Shown here: positions 58,013 to 64,000 of the stretch, one piece after another | How the letters are laid out: every line of letters begins with the position of its first letter | How positions within the stretch are numbered: the stretch's first letter is position 1 | Made by a program: the position numbers and the translations under genes | Notes under the pieces: generated by a model | Seen by the model: only the letters and a program-made list of their open reading frames with translations | Database searches by the model: none | What the model was told of the DNA's origin: nothing | DNA from: Neocallimastix lanati (nom. inval.) | Taxonomy: Eukaryota; Neocallimastigomycota; Neocallimastigomycetes; Neocallimastigales; Neocallimastigaceae | Length of the DNA: 64,000 nt | Assembly (NCBI GenBank): GCA_016946835.1 | Contig: JACVTC010000122.1 | Coordinates: 1 to 64,000, forward strand | Direction: 5' to 3'

Positions 58013-59288
58013 AAGTCTTAAATCTATAAAAAAAAAAAAAATAAAAATTAAAAAAAAAAAAAATTTCATTTTTAGAAAATAATTTTTTTATATTATAATA
58101 TATTAATTGTTTTATTACCACCCATTCCTTAAATTAGTTTTATTGAAGAGTCCAGTTAGCAAGAAACAACATCATTATCATATTATTAAAGTATATATAC
58201 TATGATGATATTTTTTATTATAAAACTATTTTTCAAATCCTATTTTCGTTTTTTTCTTTATGGTAATAAAGTAATATATGTATTATATATATATATTTAT
58301 TATTTATTATATACATTATTATTATTGACAATATTTATTTATTTATTTATCTAATAAATAAGTAATTATACAATTTAAAAAAAATATATATATATATATA
58401 TATATATTTTGACTTTTCTTTTACTATTAACAATATATAAAAAAATATCTTTTTATTTATTGATTGATTTTATTTTATATTAAAAAAAATATGAATATAT
58501 ATAATAAGTAATACATATGATGATAAACCAATAAAAATTTTGTTACATGAAAATATATAAAAAAAAAATTTTTTAATAAAATAAAATCTCAACTTTAAGA
58601 TTTAATAAAATACAAAAAAAAATTTAAAAATTTAAAAATTTAAAAAATTAAAAAATTAAAAAATTATATGAAACCACTTAATAATATAATTATTTTTGTG
58701 TGTGTTTTTTAACATATTTTTTTTTTGTGTTTCATTACAAAAAATTTACCAAAAAAAAAAAAAAATAATTTTTTAAATTTTATACAATTTTATTAACCCT
58801 AACCCTACTTACCGAATTAAAAATTTTATATTAAATAATATAAATGTAGACAATGAAGAAGTCATTTATCATGTTTAAAAACCAAATCATCCATCCTAAA
58901 ACAAAACCCATTAATATAAAAGTATATTATAAAAAAATCAAATAAAAAGGGAAAAGTAAAAAAAAAAAATAAAAAATAAATCAAATACATATATAATCAA
59001 TTGAGGAACCAAACTTTAACTATGTAACCTTCATGAATGGTTTTACTAGTAACAAGTTATTTATAAAAAATTCCTTGCAAAAATGAATGCCTCTAAAAGA
59101 AAAGACCATAGTTCTTTCAGATAGTCAATTCAAACCCTAATCCAGAATAAGTATTCCCCGTTTAAACAGAAATATTATAATATTGGAGGTGAGGTTCGTT
59201 GCATATGAACTTTTTTTTTTTTAATTTATTTATAAACTCTATTTTGAATAATACTTTTATTTGAAATATAAGTGTTGCATTTACCCAA
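58013..59288. other. AT-rich DNA; small mixed patch at 58980-59210
   Basis: Mostly homopolymer and (TA)n sequence. TAACCCTAACCCTAC at about 58794-58808 contains two telomere-type units. The patch at 58980-59210 is less A/T-biased, but no frame or motif is recognised. Confidence 0.45.
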
Positions 59289-59913
59289 GTTGCATTTCGC
59301 CAATTTAAAATTATTAAATAAATAAATAAATAAATAAATTAAAATGTTATTAATATTGATGCATTTATTTTTTTAAAGAAAAAATGTTTAAATTTTAAAA
59401 AAAAATTTTTTTTCATAGATATCTTTATATATCTATTTAAATAAATAAATAATAAATAATTGATAAAAAATAAATAATAATATAAATAGTAATATAAACA
59501 GTATAGTAATAATTATAAAAGGATTGTCATTAATAATAACAATGACGATTAAAATTATAAATAATAATTATTATTAGTTACAAAAATATATATATATAAA
59601 TGAATTAATAAAAATACTATTTAAATACTTTAGAAAAATATATAAAAAAAAATTTTTTTTATTATATCATTTTATGTTATAAATTAATAATAAATAATAA
59701 ATAATAAATAAATAAATAATATAAACTATTGCGATAATTACAGAAACATCAATGATAATATTATTTTTAATAATGATGAAAATAATAATAATAATTATTA
59801 GATATAAAATAAATATAAATGAATTAAAATTATAATATAAAAATTTTTATAATACTTAAAAATATATTAAAAAATAAAATAATTTAATAAATACTTTATA
59901 TTTATCAGCTACA

Positions 59914-59947
<34 letters not shown>

Positions 59948-61061
59948 ATTATTTAAAATATAAAAGAATTAAAAAATAAGATTTAGATAATTAATCTTCA
60001 TTTAAAATGTACATAATTAAAAATATATAATTTTATATAATTAAAAATATATATTTAATTAAAAGCTTTTGTTAAAAAAAAAAAAAAAAAGGAGAAAAAT
60101 CAATAAATTGAAATAAGCAAAACTAATAGAGAAAAAGAACAAATTATTTTAAACAGAAAAAAAAGTTTAATCTTTTATCCAAAAGGATAGACAATTCAAA
60201 AAAAAGTATAAATGTACTGAATATAAAGACATTAATTAAATGTCCATCTTTCATTATTTTAAACAATGACAATCAAAATTTTAGAAAATAATGACACACA
60301 TAATCATCTTGAAAATAAATTTGAAGCAGTATCCTCCTGATATAACAACATTTGATGAAATTCCCAATGAATCAAAAAAAAATATTATAAAACAAAAAAG
60401 GGATGAAATTTTTATGATATTCAAAAAAAAATCATGATTTAATTGTTTTTCAATTTCCATTCCATACAGAATATTTTTCTAAAAATAAACATATTTTTAG
60501 TGGATGGTACATTTTATATTGCACCTATATTTAGTTATCAAGTATTCATGAATAGAACCTACTGTTACAGAATTAAATTAAAAAAAATTTTTTTCACTAC
60601 TTTCTTTTTCTATATTAAAAAATAAAAAGCAAGTTTTTCTTAATGTAAATATTAAATATGGTATATGGCATTTTAAAAGAGCATTAGAAATTCAAAAAAA
60701 AAAAAAAAAAAAACTTTGTAGAAATAAAGCTGAAAAAATAATAGATTTTATATATTTATTATCAAAATATTTCAAACTTTCCTTTTATTATCCCTTTTTA
60801 TCTATATGATATTTATAATAAAATGAAAAAGTGAGAGCCAAGAACATAATTATATTCAATTTTTGAAATTTTAAGAATATATATTTTTTTTTTTTTTTTA
60901 AAAAAAAAAATAACTTTTTTTAATTATTATTAGAATTGCAAGAAGAAGAATCCAAACATTACATTGACTACAAAAGGAGAACTACTTGAATTTTTTTTTA
61001 AAAAAAAAAAAATTAATACGGACTGAGGAAATCAAAGCTTATTATAAAAATATGGAAACTC

Positions 61062-61108
<47 letters not shown>

Positions 61109-61250
61109 AAAGTGTTAGAAATGATTTCATTGAATAATGATTGAAATGTTTAAATGATTTTAAATATTAAAATTATTAAGTAATAGTAAAATATTAAGAA
61201 ATGACAGAAAATTGACCAAATGAATTCTGTCGTATGTAATTATAATTTAT
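59289..61250 (+). mobile_element. MULE-2: decayed relative of MULE-1
   Basis: Left end GTTGCATTTCGCCAATTT (59289-59306) matches the MULE-1 end. From about 60115 the sequence parallels the MULE-1 transposase: AGAGAAAAAGAACAAATTATT near the start, the finger region (TGTACTGAATATAAA, then HNH-like at ~60298), the FVDGTFYIAPIFSYQVFMNRTY segment at 60495-60560, and IWHFKR-type at ~60664. The tail AAATGAATTCTGTC near 61220 parallels 56080-56100. Several frameshifts and expanded A-runs (notably 61066-61106) interrupt it. The right inverted end was not found. Confidence 0.65.
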
Positions 61251-62219
61251 TAAGTGTTAAAATTATTTTAAAAAGAGAATAAATGAATAAATACAACAAT
61301 GATTAAAGTATTTTTAATCTTTATTGGATTAAGTTAGCTTAAGAACATTAAAATATAATTTTATAAATAAAATATTGTTATTGTAACATTATTTTTTATA
61401 TTGCACCTATACTTTAAATATAAAAATATACTGTTATAATTAAAAATTATTTTAGTATTTTTTTTTTTTTTTTACAAAATATTAAAATATATCTTTAAAG
61501 TCAAATATATTTTTATAATTAAATATTATATATAATTATTTTATTACAACTTTACAAAATATTAAAGTAATATTGATTATTAAATAAATATTATATTGTA
61601 ACTGTGAAAAAAAAAAAAAAATAACAAAAATGATTTTGTAATTTATGTATCATAATTCTTTTTTTTTTTTTTTTTTTTAATTCATTTAATTAATAAATAA
61701 AGTTTATGTTCAATTAATCTCACCAATAACAAAAAAAAAAAAAAGAAAAACATAAAAAAATAAATAAATAAACAAATAAATAATTGAATAAATAAATATA
61801 TAAACAAATAAATAATTGAATAATTGAATAAATAAATAAATATATAAATAATTGAATATATAAATAATGTTAAAAATAAAGTTTATTATAATTTATTAAT
61901 TATTAAGTTAAAATATATTTAAAATAAATATTGTATATGTTTACTAAATATTTGAGGCTTATATATATTATAACAATGAGTTAGTACAAAAATATAATTG
62001 CATTATGTAAATGTATTGATATAAAAGTAATAATATTTTTTATAATTAAAAAAAAGAAAGAACTTAAAAAAATAAATAAAAAGTGTTTAATTAAAAACAA
62101 AATAATTTTAAAAGATTAAGAGTCTCATTGACTCATATGTATGAATATTTGTAGTGTTGTAAACAATAAAAATAAAATAATTTTTTTTATATAGAAATAA
62201 TAGCAAAATTCAGTCTAAA
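61251..62219. other. AT-rich DNA upstream of COP-4
   Basis: Homopolymers and AATAAATA-type repeats (61755-61865). An ATATAG acceptor-like site just before 62195 could end a leader intron of COP-4. No LTR was identified. Confidence 0.4.
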
Positions 62220-64000
62220 ATGAGCATATCAAACGTAACGGCAACAAAAGTAATGTTGACGAAAGACAATTATAACATTTGGTTACCTGACATGGAAATG
62301 GTCTTGCAGATAAATGGTGTCATAGAATATATCGACAAAAGATTATTAAAAACATTACAAAAGGACGAAATTCCGGAAAACAAAAGAAACAACCATATAA
62401 AAGTAAGAAATACTCATATCTTATATTATGAGGAACAGGTTACCGAGGAAATGATTAGAAAGGATGCTACCGCGAAATATTTGATAAGTAATAGCATTTC
62501 AGAAGAAATGAAAACTAAAATAGATTTCAGAAGAAATACCGCTTATGATATCTGGAAAATCATAATGGAAGGGAATAATAAATCTGACGAAGAAAAGAAA
62601 AACGAATTAAATAATCAACTGGAAGCTTTGATATATCAAAAAGATTCAGATATATCATTATTCATTGCCGAATTAGATAGAATTTTTGGAGAACTTTATG
62701 TACTTGGTGAAGAACTATCTGAAGAAAAGAAATACAATATCTTGTATTCCTCGTTACCTTATGAAACTATCATAGAAACAAATATTATTTCAACCAAGAA
62801 AAAATACACTGAAACCTGTAACCTCTTGAAAACAACAATTCCATATATAAAATATTTAAAAGAAGAATCTAAAAATAAACAAAGAAACAAAGCAGCAGTC
62901 ATTTTAAATACAACCAAAGTAAATAACAGAACTCAACATAAAAGTAAAGAATACAACAGATGCAATAACAAGAACAATAACAATAAAGAAAATAGGAAAT
63001 GCTTTATATGTGGGAAGATAGGCCATATAGCAAAGAATTGCTGGCACAATAGAAAGAATAAGAATAATAAAGGCAATAACAGAACACACGCCAATAACGC
63101 TATCAACAAAAAATCAGAAACCTACTGCGAATTTGCAGATTCCATAAATGATCTAAGGGACTATACACGATATGCATGGGTGTATTTTATGAAAAGCAAA
63201 GCCGATACATTTAACATGTTCATAAAGTGGTACAAAAGAATAAAAAATATCTTCAATTATAATGTCAAACATATCAGAACCGATAATGGAACTGAGTTTT
63301 GCAATAGCCAGTTCGACAAGTTCTATGACGAAAATGGTATAGAACATCAAAACAGTATAGCTTATAATCCACAGCAAAACGGAAGAATGGAAAGACTTCA
63401 AGGTACATTAATATACAATGCTGGTTCTATGTTGAAAGGAGGAAAACTTAATCATAAATACTGGGAGGACGCAGTAAGAACCGCAAATTATATTCATAAT
63501 AGGTTACCACATGCAGGTAACAATAATAAAGTACCCTTTGAAGAATTATATAATAGAAGAGTTGACTATGACAAATTCAGGGTGTTTGGATGTCAAGCAT
63601 TCTTCTATGTACCTAAACAATTCAGAAAAAAGTTCAATGGAACATCACTTCCAGGTATATTTCTTGGATATGACGAAACAAACCCAACTGCCTATATAAT
63701 TTATGATACTACTAATAACAAGATAATTTTATCAAGAACTGTAGAATTTTTTGAAGATGTTCCAGGAAATGCTTCAGCCCCCCCTTCTACACCAGAAATG
63801 TTTTACTTTAATAGAGTTATGGATGAAGAGGAAGAAGAAGAAGAACAAATGAAATTAAACAGTGACTATAATAAAGAAGAAAATAATGAAAATATAGGTT
63901 ACACAGAAAATAATAAATTAAATAATAATTTGGATAACGCAAAAATTAATGAAACAATAAATGTAAATAAAGAAATTAATAATGAAATTAATAATAATAT
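62220..64000 (+). CDS. COP-4: Ty1/copia gag-integrase polyprotein, runs off the window
   Basis: A frame open from ATG 62220 to the window edge (over 590 codons, no stop seen). The N-terminal ~230 residues fit a copia-type gag (MLTKDNYNIWLPDMEMVLQ, then YDIWKIIME). Next a zinc knuckle CFICGKIGHIAKNC (~residue 260), integrase core motifs (YTRYAWVYFMKSKADTF, RTDNGTEF, NPQQNGRMERL), an integrase tail (KFRVFGCQAFFYV, GIFLGYDE) and an acidic Glu/Asn-rich linker where RT would follow outside the window. Base use is less A/T-biased than the flanks. A protease motif was not recognised, so it may be non-autonomous. The frame looks whole as far as visible. Confidence 0.85.
   Translation, partial: MSISNVTATKVMLTKDNYNIWLPDMEMVLQINGVIEYIDKRLLKTLQKDEIPENKRNNHIKVRNTHILYYEEQVTEEMIRKDATAKYLISNSISEEMKTKIDFRRNTAYDIWKIIMEGNNKSDEEKKNELNNQLEALIYQKDSDISLFIAELDRIFGELYVLGEELSEEKKYNILYSSLPYETIIETNIISTKKKYTETCNLLKTTIPYIKYLKEESKNKQRNKAAVILNTTKVNNRTQHKSKEYNRCNNKNNNNKENRKCFICGKIGHIAKNCWHNRKNKNNKGNNRTHANNAINKKSETYCEFADSINDLRDYTRYAWVYFMKSKADTFNMFIKWYKRIKNIFNYNVKHIRTDNGTEFCNSQFDKFYDENGIEHQNSIAYNPQQNGRMERLQGTLIYNAGSMLKGGKLNHKYWEDAVRTANYIHNRLPHAGNNNKVPFEELYNRRVDYDKFRVFGCQAFFYVPKQFRKKFNGTSLPGIFLGYDETNPTAYIIYDTTNNKIILSRTVEFFEDVPGNASAPPSTPEMFYFNRVMDEEEEEEEQMKLNSDYNKEENNENIGYTENNKLNNNLDNAKINETINVNKEINNEINNN

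Noticed and set aside
58794-58808. Telomere (CCCTAA repeats)
   Set aside because: Only two units; sequence on both sides is ordinary internal DNA.
62904-63401. Minus-strand hydrophobic frames over COP-4
   Set aside because: Antisense to the long open copia frame; hydrophobicity follows from reading Asn/Lys codons backwards.

Overview
Extremely AT-rich eukaryotic DNA that best fits an anaerobic gut fungus (Neocallimastigomycota). The grounds are a secreted plant-cell-wall enzyme with a fungal-type CBM1 module and an Asn/Ser linker, an AT-rich GT-AG type intron edge, long A/T homopolymers and microsatellites, and a dense load of Ty3/gypsy, Ty1/copia and Mutator-like elements. The species is not determined. 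No rRNA gene, convincing tRNA gene or CRISPR array was found. The only recognisable host gene is the pectate lyase at the left edge (56-1198), whose frame shifts by two bases at a GGT run. The rest is transposon-derived or low-complexity.

Layout. 56-1198: CBM1-PL1 pectate lyase. 1880-3830: broken copia element COP-1. 4160-5139: relic LTRs related to GYP-7. 5145-11077: GYP-1, a gypsy element with near-identical LTRs and target duplication ACATC, inserted in a long inverted repeat. 11210-38424: a nested tower of gypsy elements whose boundaries can be read from target-site duplications. GYP-2 (CTTAT) has its 5' LTR interrupted by SOLO-3 (TATTA) and by GYP-4 (AGTAT). GYP-4's 5' LTR is interrupted by SOLO-5 and GYP-6 (both CTCC), and its leader by GYP-7 (ATTAC), which has identical LTRs and one 1588-codon frame. 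38900-43790: decayed minus-strand gypsy relic GYP-8. 48640-51785: decayed copia relics COP-2 and COP-3. 53312-56648: Mutator-like transposon MULE-1, with a FLYWCH-like finger and DDE transposase. 57806-58012: an unexplained GC-richer, structured island. 59289-61250: decayed MULE-2. 62220 to the window end: COP-4, an open copia frame that runs off the edge.

Two expression strategies stand out. GYP-1, GYP-2 and GYP-6 keep gag and pol in separate frames, with pol at -1. Each has a slippery heptamer T-TTA-AAC or T-TTA-AAT at the end of gag, followed by a hairpin. In GYP-1 and GYP-2 the hairpin can become an H-type pseudoknot with identical spacing. GYP-7 and GYP-4 have single-frame, chromodomain-bearing polyproteins and no obvious tRNA primer site. 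The ~11 bases just downstream of their 5' LTR are exactly complementary to an LTR segment 38-41 nt downstream of a TATAAATAG box, as expected for Tf1/sushi-type self-priming.

The element copies are treated as fossils. Breaks are counted only roughly and not located.
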